A stretch of DNA of 64,000 nucleotides, from contig JADJTY010000009.1 in assembly GCA_016710935.1 (NCBI GenBank), positions 186,001 through 250,000 of the forward strand, written 5' to 3'. The stretch comes from Chitinophagaceae bacterium. GTDB taxonomy: Bacteria; Bacteroidota; Bacteroidia; Chitinophagales; Chitinophagaceae. Within the stretch, counting starts at the first letter, position 1; every line of letters starts with the position of its first letter. Both the position numbers and the translations under genes were made by a program. The notes beneath the pieces are model-generated. The model worked only from the letters and a program-made list of their open reading frames with translations. It did not search any database and was not told the origin of the DNA. Shown one piece after another: positions 1 through 8,869 of the stretch.

Positions 1-348
1 GGGCAGTTCCATGGTGCCAAAATAGGCATCCACTTCAGGTATTTCTTCTTCCAGGTTATTTTTATAACGTTCACTCAGGCAACCGGTAACATATACTTTA
101 TCTAATTTACCACGGCGCTTTAATTCTACCTGTTGCAAAATGGTATTCACACTCTCTTCCTTAGCCTTTTCAATAAAGCCACAGGTATTTACAATTACGA
201 TATTGTGGTCTTTTGCGGCGTTCTCATGTACCACATCTATATCATTGGCAATTAATTGTCCGCTCAACACTTCGCTATCCACCATATTCTTGCTGCACCC
301 CAGTGTAATGATGTTTACTTTATCCTTTTTGATCGATTTTGTCTTCAT
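1..348 (-). CDS. rimO: Ribosomal protein S12 methylthiotransferase RimO, N-terminal part (cut by window edge)
   Basis: Radical-SAM methylthiotransferase that modifies an aspartate of ribosomal protein S12. Only the first 116 codons are present. The reverse-strand translation starts MKTKSIKKDKVNIITLGCSK and continues with NMVDSEVLSGQL, typical of RimO's UPF0004 domain. The three cluster cysteines of that domain are visible in TLGCSKN, NTCGF and TGCLSERY. The radical-SAM core and TRAM domain lie outside the window. In many Bacteroidota rimO directly follows ftsY; here the two are 3.9 kb apart with three opposite-strand genes between. The related MiaB/MtaB family was considered, but the GCSKNMVDSE signature favours RimO. 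The ATG at 348 is the first in frame and sits about 12 nt from a promoter core. Confidence 0.9.
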   Translation of the reverse strand, partial: MKTKSIKKDKVNIITLGCSKNMVDSEVLSGQLIANDIDVVHENAAKDHNIVIVNTCGFIEKAKEESVNTILQQVELKRRGKLDKVYVTGCLSERYKNNLEEEIPEVDAYFGTMELP

Positions 349-360
349 AATAATTGGCGG

Positions 361-368
361 CAAAGTTA
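361..368 (-). promoter_or_regulatory. Promoter -7 element of rimO
   Basis: The reverse strand reads TAACTTTG followed by CCGCC, matching the Bacteroidota -7 consensus TAnnTTTG. It lies 12 nt before the rimO ATG, so the leader would be only a few nucleotides. The same core with a GCCGTCC tail precedes rpmB, rplU and DUF177-rpmF. No clear -33 box was seen. Confidence 0.55.
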
Positions 369-468
369 AGTCTTTAGATAAGCAGTTATTACAGCTATTT
401 TTTACATCCATTGGTTGTCACGAAAAGTTAATGTGGATAAATATTTATTAAATAAGGTTATTTATTTA

Positions 469-499
469 TTGTTTATCAATAAATATTTATCTATTTTTG
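469..499 (+). promoter_or_regulatory. Promoter of the DUF2975-HTH operon
   Basis: TTG at 469-471, a 20-nt spacer and TATTTTTG at 492-499 match the Bacteroidota -33/-7 consensus. It is 26 nt upstream of the ATG at 526. Confidence 0.55.
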
Positions 500-525
500 C
501 TGTTCAATCTTAAAAAACAATTGAT

Positions 526-1056
526 ATGAGTACTAAAACAAAAACAGAAACAATCCTGGTGGTGATGAATGTGATAGCCTGGATAACCTTTATTGGTCTG
601 ATGATTGAAGCAGGAGCAATACTTGTTACCTATGGGATAGGTTTGGCAAATCCAGAGATGGTACCTAAACTATACAAAGGGATGGATTGGGTTAACCTGA
701 GGCAATATGATGTTTGGTATTATTCAGGAATCATTTCGCTTAAGGCTGCAATATTGATCCTGGAGGCTTACACCGCATACATGGTTATTAAAGTACTTAG
801 TACTATCAAAATGACAAACCCGTTTACTATGCAAGTGGCTAAGAAGCTGGAAAATATTGCCTACACACTGGTACTGGTTTGGGTAGCAATATTGATTTAT
901 AATGGTCAGTTAAAATGGCTTGCAAAAGATGTGGCTGACCTGGATGGCAAAATGCTTTCAACAGAGTTAATAATTTATGCAGGACTGGTTTTTGTTATCT
1001 CTCAAATATTTAAAAAAGGAGTGGAAATTCAAACCGAAAATGAATTAACTGTATAA
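526..1056 (+). CDS. DUF2975 family membrane protein
   Basis: A 176-residue inner-membrane protein of unknown function. Four hydrophobic segments are visible, roughly residues 12-37, 63-87, 110-130 and 145-163, the usual DUF2975 layout. The residues PFTMQVAKKLENIAY between segments 2 and 3 match the conserved family motif. It is followed after 3 nt by a small Cro/CI-type HTH protein, the normal genetic partner of DUF2975, so the two form an operon. The pair is thought to be a membrane protein with its own regulator, but no substrate or signal is known. Start chosen at the ATG 26 nt after a good promoter. Confidence 0.8.
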   Translation: MSTKTKTETILVVMNVIAWITFIGLMIEAGAILVTYGIGLANPEMVPKLYKGMDWVNLRQYDVWYYSGIISLKAAILILEAYTAYMVIKVLSTIKMTNPFTMQVAKKLENIAYTLVLVWVAILIYNGQLKWLAKDVADLDGKMLSTELIIYAGLVFVISQIFKKGVEIQTENELTV

Positions 1057-1059
1057 ACT

Positions 1060-1278
1060 ATGCCAATAATCGTAAACCTGGATGTAATGATGGCTAAGAG
1101 AAAGATGTCGTTGAATGAACTTTCTGAAAAGGTTGATCTGACACTGTCTAACCTTTCCATCTTAAAAACCGGTAAGGCAAAAGCAGTACGTTTTAGTACG
1201 CTGGAAGCCATTTGTAAAGTACTGAACTGCCAGCCCGGAGATATCCTGGAATATGTGAGTGATGCTGAAAACAAGTAA
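1060..1278 (+). CDS. Small Cro/CI-type HTH regulator (YozG-like)
   Basis: A 72-residue DNA-binding protein consisting almost only of a helix-turn-helix: MLAKRKMSLNEL-like entry (here MMAKRKMSLNELSEKVDLT), then the recognition helix near LSNLSILKTGKAKAVRF and the tail EAICKVLNCQPGDILEY, which is typical of the YozG/HTH_26 group. It follows the DUF2975 gene by 3 nt and is presumably co-transcribed. It probably controls its own operon, although no operator is evident. Confidence 0.85.
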   Translation: MPIIVNLDVMMAKRKMSLNELSEKVDLTLSNLSILKTGKAKAVRFSTLEAICKVLNCQPGDILEYVSDAENK

Positions 1279-1465
1279 GCATTAGCGAATAATTTTCGTG
1301 GAATTTAAAATATCATGTGTTTTAATACGTCTTCGGCTGAAATGTATACGAAATCCTTACCATTCATCATTATAAAAGCGCTTTTGTTAATTATGACACG
1401 CTCATTACAAATGAGCTTGATTAACTTGCGGCGGAAATTTTTAAACAGAAACTTTAAGTATAACC

Positions 1466-3922
1466 ATGAAACAGAAACTGCTGCTGATATTAACTATCGG
1501 TGTATTTACAACAAGCGTAACTTTCGCACAAACTGCTTCTAAAGTAAGCGGCCAGATCAACGACAACAAAGGAAAACCCATTGCTGCTGCCACCATGATG
1601 CTGCAGAAGGCCAAAGACTCAGCCCTGGTAAAAACAGCTGTTACCAATGCTACCGGTAATTACGAAATTACTCCGGTAAAGCCCGGAAGTTATTTTGTAA
1701 GCGCAACTGCGGCCGGCATGAAAAAAACCAGTTCGGCCGTTTTTGAAGTAAAGGAAAATGAAAATGCAGTGTTGCCATTGCTTACTGCACAACCCGCCAC
1801 CAAAGACCTGGAGGCTGTTACAGTTACCAGCACAAAGCCCATGGTAGAAGTAAAGGCCGATAAAACCATTTTAAATGTAGAAGGTACCATTAATGCAGTG
1901 GGTAATGACGGACTGGAACTGTTACGCAAATCACCTGGTGTAATGGTTGATAAGGACGATAACCTGAGCCTTGCCGGAAAAAATGGTGTAAGGATTTATA
2001 TTGATGGTAAACCAAGCCCGCTTTCAGGGTCTGATCTTGCCAGTTATTTAAAGTCACTGCAATCATCGCAGATAGAAGCAATTGAAATTATCACCAACCC
2101 ATCTGCCAAATACGAAGCTGCAGGTAATGCAGGTATCATCAATATTAAACTGAAGAAAAATTTAACCATTGGTACCAACGGATCCGTTAATGCCGGATAC
2201 AGTGTTGGTATTTATGCCAGGTACAATGCCGGTGTTTCGCTGAACTACCGCAATACTAAAGTGAATGTATTTGGAACTTACAATTTCAATAATGGCATGA
2301 ATGAGTTCAGTATAAAATCGCTCCGCACCGGGCCCGACAGTTCATTTGATCAGAAAAATACCATCACCAACCATAACCTGGGCTCGCACAATTTTAAGGC
2401 CGGCATGGATTACTTCATCAATAAAAAAAGCACCATTGGGGTGGTGGTAAACGGAAATATTGCCGACAACAAAACCCTTACCGACGGGCCGATGAAGATC
2501 ATATATACACCCACGAATATTGTTGACCGCCTGGTAATTGCTACAGGCAACAATAAAACGAACCGGGCGAATGTAAATTTCAATGCAAATTACAGGTATG
2601 CAGTAACCGGCGGCAGTGAATTGAACATTGATGTGGATTACGGCATATTTAACATGCGCAATAACCAGTTGCAGCCCAACGATTATTATAATGGAACCGG
2701 AACGGTAAAACAATACAGCACATCAAACCAAATGATCTCACCAACCGATATTGAGATCTATTCTCTTAAAATTGATTACGAACAAAACTTTAAAAAAGGG
2801 AAGCTGGGATATGGAGGCAAGATCGGATTTGTAAATACAGATAATAATTTCAGTCGTACCAGTGTTGAGAATAACAAGGTTTCAAGTGAAAATAATCTTT
2901 TTTCGTATGACGAAAACATCAATGCTGCCTATGCCAATTACAACCGTGCTTTTAAAGGATTTATGATCCAGGCAGGCCTCAGGGTTGAGCATACCAATTC
3001 AAAAGGGCGTTCTACAGGTACTATTAATAATGGCACTGCCAATAATTTTGATTCATCTATAAACCGTAATTATGTAGGTTTATTTCCAAGTGCAGCTATC
3101 ACCTACAACAAAAATCCATTAAATCAATGGGGTATTACCTACAGCAGGCGCATCGACCGCCCGGCTTACCAGGACCTGAACCCATTTGAATTCAGGCTGA
3201 ATGATTACTCTTATATGAAGGGCAACACAGAGCTGAGGCCTCAATACACCAACAGTTTTGGTATTACCAATACCTTTAAATACAAACTAAATACAAGGCT
3301 TAATTATAGCCGTGTAAAAGATATTTTTACGATGCTGCCCGATGTGTCTGGCTCAAAAAGTTTGCTTACAAAAAAGAACCTGGCTACACAGGATATTGTA
3401 AGTTTAAACATAAGCTATCCATTTCAATATAAATGGTACAGTTTCTTTACCAATACTAACGCTTCATGGTCAAGCTACAAGGCCGATTTTGGTGGTGGCA
3501 ATCGTGTGGTTAACATAGAGGTATATACACTTAGCTTTTTCATGCAAAACAGTTTTAAACTGGGCAAAGGATTTACTGCTGAGTTAAGCGGTTTCTATAA
3601 TTCGCCATCTGTTTGGCAGGGTTCTTACAAGACCAAATCGATCTATAGTATTGATGCCGGACTTCAAAAAACACTTTTCAAAGGAAAAGGAACCATTAAA
3701 GCTGCTGTAGGTGATGTGTTCAATTCATTAAAATTCATAGCTAATGCAGATTTTAGTGGCCAGCAAAATTCTTTCTATGGCAAGCCCGAAAGCCGTCAGT
3801 TTAAATTAAACTTCAGTATGCGTTTTGGCAGCATGCAGATAAAAGCTGCTCGTCAGCGTAAATCTGGTATTGAAGAAGAAAATAAAAGAACAGAAAACAG
3901 TGGAGGTATGGGCGGAAGCTAA
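1466..3922 (+). CDS. TonB-receptor-like outer-membrane beta-barrel protein
   Basis: An 818-residue outer-membrane protein. A signal peptide ends near residue 22 (TFAQ). Residues about 25-105 form a CarboxypepD_reg-like beta-sandwich (GQINDNKGKPIAAATMML). Residues about 115-230 are plug-like, with VRIYIDGKPSPL and the LKSLQSSQIEAIEIITNPSA segment. The rest is a long barrel ending in LNFSMRFGS and then a polar tail. This is the OMP_b-brl_3 type common in Bacteroidota, which lacks a classical TonB box and whose substrate is usually unknown. No SusD partner is adjacent, so polysaccharide uptake is not implied. It stands alone between two minus-strand housekeeping genes and ends in its own terminator. 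Confidence 0.85.
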   Translation: MKQKLLLILTIGVFTTSVTFAQTASKVSGQINDNKGKPIAAATMMLQKAKDSALVKTAVTNATGNYEITPVKPGSYFVSATAAGMKKTSSAVFEVKENENAVLPLLTAQPATKDLEAVTVTSTKPMVEVKADKTILNVEGTINAVGNDGLELLRKSPGVMVDKDDNLSLAGKNGVRIYIDGKPSPLSGSDLASYLKSLQSSQIEAIEIITNPSAKYEAAGNAGIINIKLKKNLTIGTNGSVNAGYSVGIYARYNAGVSLNYRNTKVNVFGTYNFNNGMNEFSIKSLRTGPDSSFDQKNTITNHNLGSHNFKAGMDYFINKKSTIGVVVNGNIADNKTLTDGPMKIIYTPTNIVDRLVIATGNNKTNRANVNFNANYRYAVTGGSELNIDVDYGIFNMRNNQLQPNDYYNGTGTVKQYSTSNQMISPTDIEIYSLKIDYEQNFKKGKLGYGGKIGFVNTDNNFSRTSVENNKVSSENNLFSYDENINAAYANYNRAFKGFMIQAGLRVEHTNSKGRSTGTINNGTANNFDSSINRNYVGLFPSAAITYNKNPLNQWGITYSRRIDRPAYQDLNPFEFRLNDYSYMKGNTELRPQYTNSFGITNTFKYKLNTRLNYSRVKDIFTMLPDVSGSKSLLTKKNLATQDIVSLNISYPFQYKWYSFFTNTNASWSSYKADFGGGNRVVNIEVYTLSFFMQNSFKLGKGFTAELSGFYNSPSVWQGSYKTKSIYSIDAGLQKTLFKGKGTIKAAVGDVFNSLKFIANADFSGQQNSFYGKPESRQFKLNFSMRFGSMQIKAARQRKSGIEEENKRTENSGGMGGS

Positions 3923-3937
3923 GTTTGCTGCCCGTAA

Positions 3938-3980
3938 AACAAAAGCCGTTCCGATTAAAATCGGAGCGGCTTTTGTTTGT
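3938..3980 (+). terminator. Intrinsic terminator after the barrel gene
   Basis: A hairpin with arms AAAAGCCGTTCCGAT and ATCGGAGCGGCTTTT (one wobble/mismatch) and a short AA-rich loop, followed by TTTGTTTG. It lies 15 nt after the stop codon. Confidence 0.8.
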
Positions 3981-4291
3981 CACAGTATTGTAAAATGGAG
4001 GCTGCTTTTTGAAATCGTTTTAACGCTACTTTAACTGGGTTTTGTATTTTCTTAACAGCAGCACAATTAAAATGTATGGATATTTGTGTTATAAAAATTA
4101 AACAATAAAGATTTTCTCATAAGCAGTTAGTTTTGGTAACCGGCCCCTGTTTCTACAGGGGCTTCTCTTTTGCCAAAAAGCTCACAAAGCTGCACGGATT
4201 GCTCCATAACAGCCTGTGTACTGTTGATCTGTAAGTTGTAAATTTGGCGATTGAATTATTAGAAAGATTGCGGGATAATTTTACACGGATT
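3981..4291. other. Intergenic stretch with one hairpin
   Basis: No gene is supported here. The only structure is a perfect 8-bp hairpin at 4143-4162 (GCCCCTGT-TTCT-ACAGGGGC) followed by a T-rich run. Its loop region GTTTCTAC recurs in a hairpin at 55138-55157. It may be a terminator or a small structured element. Confidence 0.5.
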
Positions 4292-5260
4292 CTAATTTGA
4301 TAAATTAAAAAGGCTGTCAACAAAATCCTGCTTATTAAAAACCAACAGGTCTTCTGCCTTTTCGCCCACCCCAATAAATTTTACCGGTATTTTAAACTGA
4401 TTGGCGATAGCGAGTACCACGCCGCCTTTGGCAGTGCCATCTAATTTGGTAATGGCTAATGCAGTAACATCCGTGGCCGCAGTAAAATGTTTGGCCTGTT
4501 CCAGTGCATTTTGACCGGTACTGCCATCCAACACCAGCATCACTTCATGTGGTGCATCGGGTACCACTTTTTGAATGACCCTTTTTATTTTGGTAAGTTC
4601 ATCCATTAAATAGGCCTTGTTATGCAAACGGCCAGCAGTATCAATGATAATTACATCCACATTTTTTGCAACACCACTGTTTACGGTATCAAATGCAACA
4701 GCAGCCGGATCGCTGCCCATTTCTTTTTTTACAATGGCAACCCCCGCACGCTCACTCCAGATGGTTAACTGGTCAACAGCTGCAGCACGGAAAGTATCAG
4801 CAGCGCCCAGTAAAACTGATTTACCGGCCAGTTTAAAATTATGCGCCAGTTTACCAATGGTGGTGGTTTTACCAACACCATTCACACCCACCACCAAAAT
4901 GATATGGGGTTTATGTCCGGTGGGCAATTCGTAGTGCTCATAACTGCTGTCCTGTGGAGCAGCAACCAACATATGTTGTATCTCTTCCTTAAGGATTTTA
5001 TTCAGTTCAGTTGTATTCAGGTATTTATCTTTTGCAACACGCTTTTCAATTTGCTCAATGATCTTCACCGTGGTTTCAATTCCTACATCAGCGCTTACCA
5101 GTGCATTTTCCAGGTCGTCCAGCACTTCCTCATCCACCGTGCTTTTACCGGCAATGGCTTTTGTTATTTTACTGAAGAAACCTTCCCGGGTTTTTTCCAA
5201 CCCCTGGTTAAGTGATTCCTGCTGTTGCTTTTTTCCAAAAATTTTATCGAATAATCCCAT
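4292..5260 (-). CDS. ftsY: Signal recognition particle receptor FtsY
   Basis: SRP-type GTPase that docks ribosome-SRP complexes at the inner membrane for co-translational insertion. The 322 residues include the four-helix N domain (about 20-100) and the G domain with G1 GVNGVGKT at 125-132, DTFRAAAVDQL near 155-165, G3 DTAGR at 207-211 and G4 TKLDG at 271-275. The acidic A domain of enterobacterial FtsY is absent, as in other Bacteroidota. It is the last gene of the minus-strand run rpmB-rpmG-DUF4295-ftsY. The N-terminal MGLFDKIFG amphipathic segment probably mediates membrane contact. Confidence 0.97.
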   Translation of the reverse strand: MGLFDKIFGKKQQQESLNQGLEKTREGFFSKITKAIAGKSTVDEEVLDDLENALVSADVGIETTVKIIEQIEKRVAKDKYLNTTELNKILKEEIQHMLVAAPQDSSYEHYELPTGHKPHIILVVGVNGVGKTTTIGKLAHNFKLAGKSVLLGAADTFRAAAVDQLTIWSERAGVAIVKKEMGSDPAAVAFDTVNSGVAKNVDVIIIDTAGRLHNKAYLMDELTKIKRVIQKVVPDAPHEVMLVLDGSTGQNALEQAKHFTAATDVTALAITKLDGTAKGGVVLAIANQFKIPVKFIGVGEKAEDLLVFNKQDFVDSLFNLSN

Positions 5261-5269
5261 GGTTGTTGA

Positions 5270-5304
5270 TTGATGCTGGATACTTGATGCTAGATACTGG
5301 ATCC
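5270..5304. repeat. Degenerate heptamer repeat (five units)
   Basis: Five consecutive 7-bp units read TTGATGC, TGGATAC, TTGATGC, TAGATAC and TGGATCC. They lie just upstream of ftsY on the minus strand. The unit is related to the reverse complement (TTGATAC) of the array at 13264. Confidence 0.7.
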
Positions 5305-5388
5305 AGTTTCGGCTTTCCGGTATCCCGAAAATTAAGAAAGCTTTCCGATAAATCGAAAAGCTTTAAATTATTTTATTGCCGCAAAAAC

Positions 5389-5559
5389 TTAGCTGGCTAA
5401 GTGTTCCTTAATTTTGTCTTTGTGTACAATAGCTTCTTTAAAAGTGTATGCACCTGTTTTAGGACTACGCAATGTACGTATCACTTTAGTCCAGTTTTTT
5501 GCTTCCGCTGCTGCTTTCTGATCTTTTGTTTTTATCGCGGTTTTAGCTGCTTTTGCCAT
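5389..5559 (-). CDS. DUF4295 family small protein
   Basis: A 56-residue basic protein starting MAKAAKTAIKTKDQKAAAEA and ending KDKIKEHLAS. It matches the DUF4295 family, found in Bacteroidota between rpmG and ftsY, exactly the position seen here. The middle TLRSPKTGAYTFKEAIV is the conserved part. The function is not established; the size, charge and ribosomal-protein neighbours suggest a ribosome-associated role. It is easily missed by length cut-offs. Confidence 0.9.
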   Translation of the reverse strand: MAKAAKTAIKTKDQKAAAEAKNWTKVIRTLRSPKTGAYTFKEAIVHKDKIKEHLAS

Positions 5560-5642
5560 GGTAGTATTATTTGATGATTTGAAAATTAGTTGATTTGAGG
5601 ATTACCGTTATCGGGATATCATCAAATCTTCAAACCGGTTAA

Positions 5643-5825
5643 TTATTTAATTTCTTTATGAACAGTAACCTTCTTTAAAATAGGGTTCAGTTTTTTTAAC
5701 TCTAAACGCTCCGGTGTGTTCTTTTTGTTTTTTGTGGTGATATAACGGCTTGTGCCGGCCATACCGCTTGTTTTGTGCTCGGTACACTCCAGTATAACCT
5801 GTACCCTGTTACCTTTCTTTGCCAT
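5643..5825 (-). CDS. rpmG: 50S ribosomal protein L33
   Basis: A 60-residue large-subunit protein starting MAKKGNRVQVILECTEHKTS with the conserved SRYITTKNKKNTPERLELKK core. Only one cysteine remains of the two CxxC pairs, so it is the zinc-free form. It lies between rpmB and DUF4295 in one minus-strand operon. Confidence 0.97.
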   Translation of the reverse strand: MAKKGNRVQVILECTEHKTSGMAGTSRYITTKNKKNTPERLELKKLNPILKKVTVHKEIK

Positions 5826-5901
5826 TGTTGTTTATTTATTTATTACTTTAATCTTCTTCTTAGTCTATCCTATTTACCCGCCGGGGCAGAGATTAGGGGC
5901 A

Positions 5902-6138
5902 TTAGATTTTTTCACCGGCAGCACGCAACTGCTTTACAACCGACAGTAAACCATTTTTATTGATGGTTCTGATCGCTTCTGAAGATACTTTAAGGGTAAC
6001 CCATTTATCTTCTTCTGCAAGGAAATATCTTTTGGTTTGCAAATTTGGTAAAAACCTGCGCTTTGTTTTAATATTCGAATGAGAAACCTTATTTCCTGTA
6101 ATCGGCTTCTTTCCTGTAACCTGACATACTCTAGCCAT
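5902..6138 (-). CDS. rpmB: 50S ribosomal protein L28
   Basis: A 78-residue large-subunit protein with the L28 signature MARVCQVTGKKPITGNKVSH and then KRRFLPNLQ. It has a single cysteine, so it is the zinc-free type. It is the first gene of the rpmB-rpmG-DUF4295-ftsY run and has a strong promoter 19 nt upstream. Confidence 0.97.
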   Translation of the reverse strand: MARVCQVTGKKPITGNKVSHSNIKTKRRFLPNLQTKRYFLAEEDKWVTLKVSSEAIRTINKNGLLSVVKQLRAAGEKI

Positions 6139-6157
6139 AGTGCTTATTTTTGGACGG

Positions 6158-6165
6158 CAAAGGTA
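6158..6165 (-). promoter_or_regulatory. Promoter of the rpmB operon
   Basis: The reverse strand reads TACCTTTG followed by CCGTCC, with a TTG 18 nt upstream. The TACCTTTGCCGTCC core is identical to those before rplU and DUF177-rpmF. Confidence 0.7.
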
Positions 6166-6271
6166 AGGTTAAATATTAATAATCAATGCCTGAAATGCAA
6201 TAAATTTTGATTTTTCAGGGAAATCTACCCACAATTAATGGGAAACTGTTAATAAATCTACCTTTACCAAT

Positions 6272-8449
6272 ATGCAACTGCTTAAAAGTACTTGTTTTTT
6301 TATTACGCTGCTATTAACCGTTTTACAGTTAAAAGCTACCGCCCCACCCGTTGAACTTACACCAGGCATGGTTATAACCAGCTCCCTACAGGTAAAAAAA
6401 GCAATTTACCGGATCAACGGCTTTGATTCGCTATCCCGGCCTGTTATATTAATTAAGGGAGATAACATTACAGTAGATTTCAATAATGCTTTATTACAGG
6501 GAAGTAATGATAAACAATTGCCCAATGCTTTTTATGGCCTGGCCATCCTTATAAAAGGAAACAATATCACCCTTAAAAATGCCAGGATAAGTGGTTTTAA
6601 AGTAGCTGTGATGGCTGAAGGTTGTAAAAACCTTACTATAGAAAATTCTGATTTCAGCTATAACTACCGCCAGCAATTACAAAGTAACTGGCTGCATGAA
6701 GATGTTAGCGACTGGATGAGTTATCATCATAATGAAAATGACGAGTGGCTGAGATATGGAGCAGGTATTTATTTAAAAGATTGTAATAGATCTACCATAC
6801 GTAACAATACCATTACCGGCGGACAATGTGCCCTGATGATGATGCGGAGCAATGACGGTGAGATAACGGACAATGATTTTTCATTCAACTCGGCTATCGG
6901 CATTGGCATGTACCGCAGCAGCCGCAATCATATTTTACATAATAAACTGGATTTTAATGTTCGTGGGTACAGTCATGGTTTTTATCACCGTGGCCAGGAT
7001 AGTGCAGGCTTGTTGGTTTTTGAACAGTGCAATGACAATGTGTTTGCTTATAATAGTGTAACACATGGTGGAGACGGCTTCTTTTTATGGGCCGGACAAA
7101 CAACCATGGACAAAGGAGAAGGCGGTTGCAATGATAATTATATTTATAAGAATGATTTCAGTTATGCCCCTACCAACGGTGTGGAAGTTACTTTTAGTAA
7201 GAATAATATCCTGGAGAACATCATTAAAGAATGTGACCATGGCATCTGGGGTGGTTACAGCTGGAATACCTCGATTTATGGTAACCTGTTTTATAAAAAC
7301 CGCATTGGTATTGCCATAGAGCACGGACAGCATAATAATATAAGTGGAAATACATTCGACAGCAATAAACAGGCAGCCATCAAAATATGGGCACGCAAGT
7401 CGCAGCCTGCCGACTGGGGTTATGCTAAAAAAAGAAACACAAAAAGCATGAATTACAATTTTTGGCAGAACCGTTTCAAAAATGAGAACACAGCTTTAGA
7501 TATTACTTTAACCACCGGTATAGTATTGTATGAGAACAGGTATGAAAACACCAGGACGGAAATCAAAAAAGACAGTTCAGTGGAGGAATTGGTGATCAAC
7601 CCTGCGCGTGTTTCGGATACCGCAGGTATTATTCCTGCTATTATTGAAACCTGGCAAAAGAAAGATATTCCATCCCTGGGTTTTGCAGGTGGCCGCAGCC
7701 AGATGCGCATTACAGAATGGGGCCCCTATGATTACCGGTACCCCATCCTCTTTCTTAAAAAGATCGACAGCAACCAGGTGTATCACTTTGATGTGCTGGG
7801 ACCAAAGGGAAAATGGAAAATAAAAAATTCGAAAGATATACAGCATATCACCTTGAATGCAGGAACATTTCCAGCCGGAATTACTGCACAAAAAAAAGGG
7901 GTTGATGTACAAATAGAACTGGAATATACCGGCGTAGCATTTACTGATCAGTTTGGTAAAAAACAACCGGCAGGCAAGCCATATACTTTTTCTTTCAGGG
8001 ATTTTCAACCCAACATTAACTGGAACGTAAACTGGTACAGTTGGGATACCACTCATGATCCCAATAAAAATTATGAACAGTTTAAAACGGTTTATAACAA
8101 CAGGCCTGTAAGATCAGAACAGGCAAATAAAATTGATTATACCTGGTGGGGCGCTATTGGCAAGAATTTACCGGCTGATTCTTTTGCAATAGTAGCAACC
8201 GGTATGCTGGAAGTTGAAAAAGGCCTTTACCAGTTTCATGTTACTGCCGATGACCTGGTAAAAGTTTTTGTAGATGACAGATTAATTATTGACTTTTGGG
8301 AGCTGTCTAAATACAAATACGATGAAGACACGCATCATACGGCAACCCTGCAACTAAACGGAAAACATACCATAAGAATTGAACAGGTAGAGAATTCCGG
8401 CTACGCAACCCTTATCTTTAAACTAATTCCTTTAAAAAATAAATTATGA
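6272..8449 (+). CDS. Secreted right-handed beta-helix protein with C-terminal PA14 domain
   Basis: A 725-residue exported protein with a signal peptide over about residues 1-23. Residues about 50-430 contain repeated N-rich turns (ENSDFSYNY, IRNNTITGG, ITDNDFSFNS, NNISGNTFDSNK) typical of NosD/parallel beta-helix carbohydrate-active folds. Residues about 590-725 (TGMLEVEKGLYQFHVTADDL, VKVFVDDRLI, HTIRIEQ) form a PA14 carbohydrate-binding module. It is probably a polysaccharide-binding or -degrading surface protein; no catalytic residues can be assigned by eye. Its stop overlaps the start of the next gene (ATGA), so the two are translationally coupled, although their functions look unrelated. 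Confidence 0.8.
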   Translation: MQLLKSTCFFITLLLTVLQLKATAPPVELTPGMVITSSLQVKKAIYRINGFDSLSRPVILIKGDNITVDFNNALLQGSNDKQLPNAFYGLAILIKGNNITLKNARISGFKVAVMAEGCKNLTIENSDFSYNYRQQLQSNWLHEDVSDWMSYHHNENDEWLRYGAGIYLKDCNRSTIRNNTITGGQCALMMMRSNDGEITDNDFSFNSAIGIGMYRSSRNHILHNKLDFNVRGYSHGFYHRGQDSAGLLVFEQCNDNVFAYNSVTHGGDGFFLWAGQTTMDKGEGGCNDNYIYKNDFSYAPTNGVEVTFSKNNILENIIKECDHGIWGGYSWNTSIYGNLFYKNRIGIAIEHGQHNNISGNTFDSNKQAAIKIWARKSQPADWGYAKKRNTKSMNYNFWQNRFKNENTALDITLTTGIVLYENRYENTRTEIKKDSSVEELVINPARVSDTAGIIPAIIETWQKKDIPSLGFAGGRSQMRITEWGPYDYRYPILFLKKIDSNQVYHFDVLGPKGKWKIKNSKDIQHITLNAGTFPAGITAQKKGVDVQIELEYTGVAFTDQFGKKQPAGKPYTFSFRDFQPNINWNVNWYSWDTTHDPNKNYEQFKTVYNNRPVRSEQANKIDYTWWGAIGKNLPADSFAIVATGMLEVEKGLYQFHVTADDLVKVFVDDRLIIDFWELSKYKYDEDTHHTATLQLNGKHTIRIEQVENSGYATLIFKLIPLKNKL

Positions 8450-8862
8450 CAACACACCTGGTAACAACCGTTTTTAACGATCATATGGCTTTTACAGCCG
8501 AAATTAATGGTCACAAAGTTTTGATGGATACAACTGCAGAAGATGGCGGAGAAGACAGCGGCCCCAGCCCCAAACGCATGATGCTGGCTTCGCTTGCCGG
8601 CTGCACGGGTATTGATATTGTTTCAATATTAAATAAAATGAAAGTGGAGTTCAGCGATTTAACCATTGCGGTACATGCAGCTTTAAGTACGGAACACCCA
8701 AAAATTTATAACCATGTAAAGATCACTTACAAAATAAAACTGGCCGAAGAAGATAAAAGCAAGATGATAAAGGCAGTAAGCCTATCAACAGAAAAATACT
8801 GCGGTGTATTTGCCATGTTTAAAACCTTTGCCAAAATGGACACCGAAATTGATTACCTGTAA
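8446..8862 (+). CDS. OsmC/Ohr family protein
   Basis: A 138-residue OsmC-fold protein. The two redox cysteines of the family are present: Cys53 in LAGCTGID and Cys119 in KYCGVF. This arrangement fits thiol-dependent hydroperoxide reductases of the OsmC/YhfA branch; the physiological substrate is not known. Start overlaps the upstream stop by 4 nt. It faces the next gene convergently with only 7 nt between. Confidence 0.9.
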   Translation: MTTHLVTTVFNDHMAFTAEINGHKVLMDTTAEDGGEDSGPSPKRMMLASLAGCTGIDIVSILNKMKVEFSDLTIAVHAALSTEHPKIYNHVKITYKIKLAEEDKSKMIKAVSLSTEKYCGVFAMFKTFAKMDTEIDYL

Positions 8863-8869
8863 ACTTTTT

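Noticed and set aside
1315..1542. Plus-strand 75-codon ORF before the barrel gene
   Set aside because: It overlaps the signal peptide of the barrel gene in another frame and has no family-like sequence.
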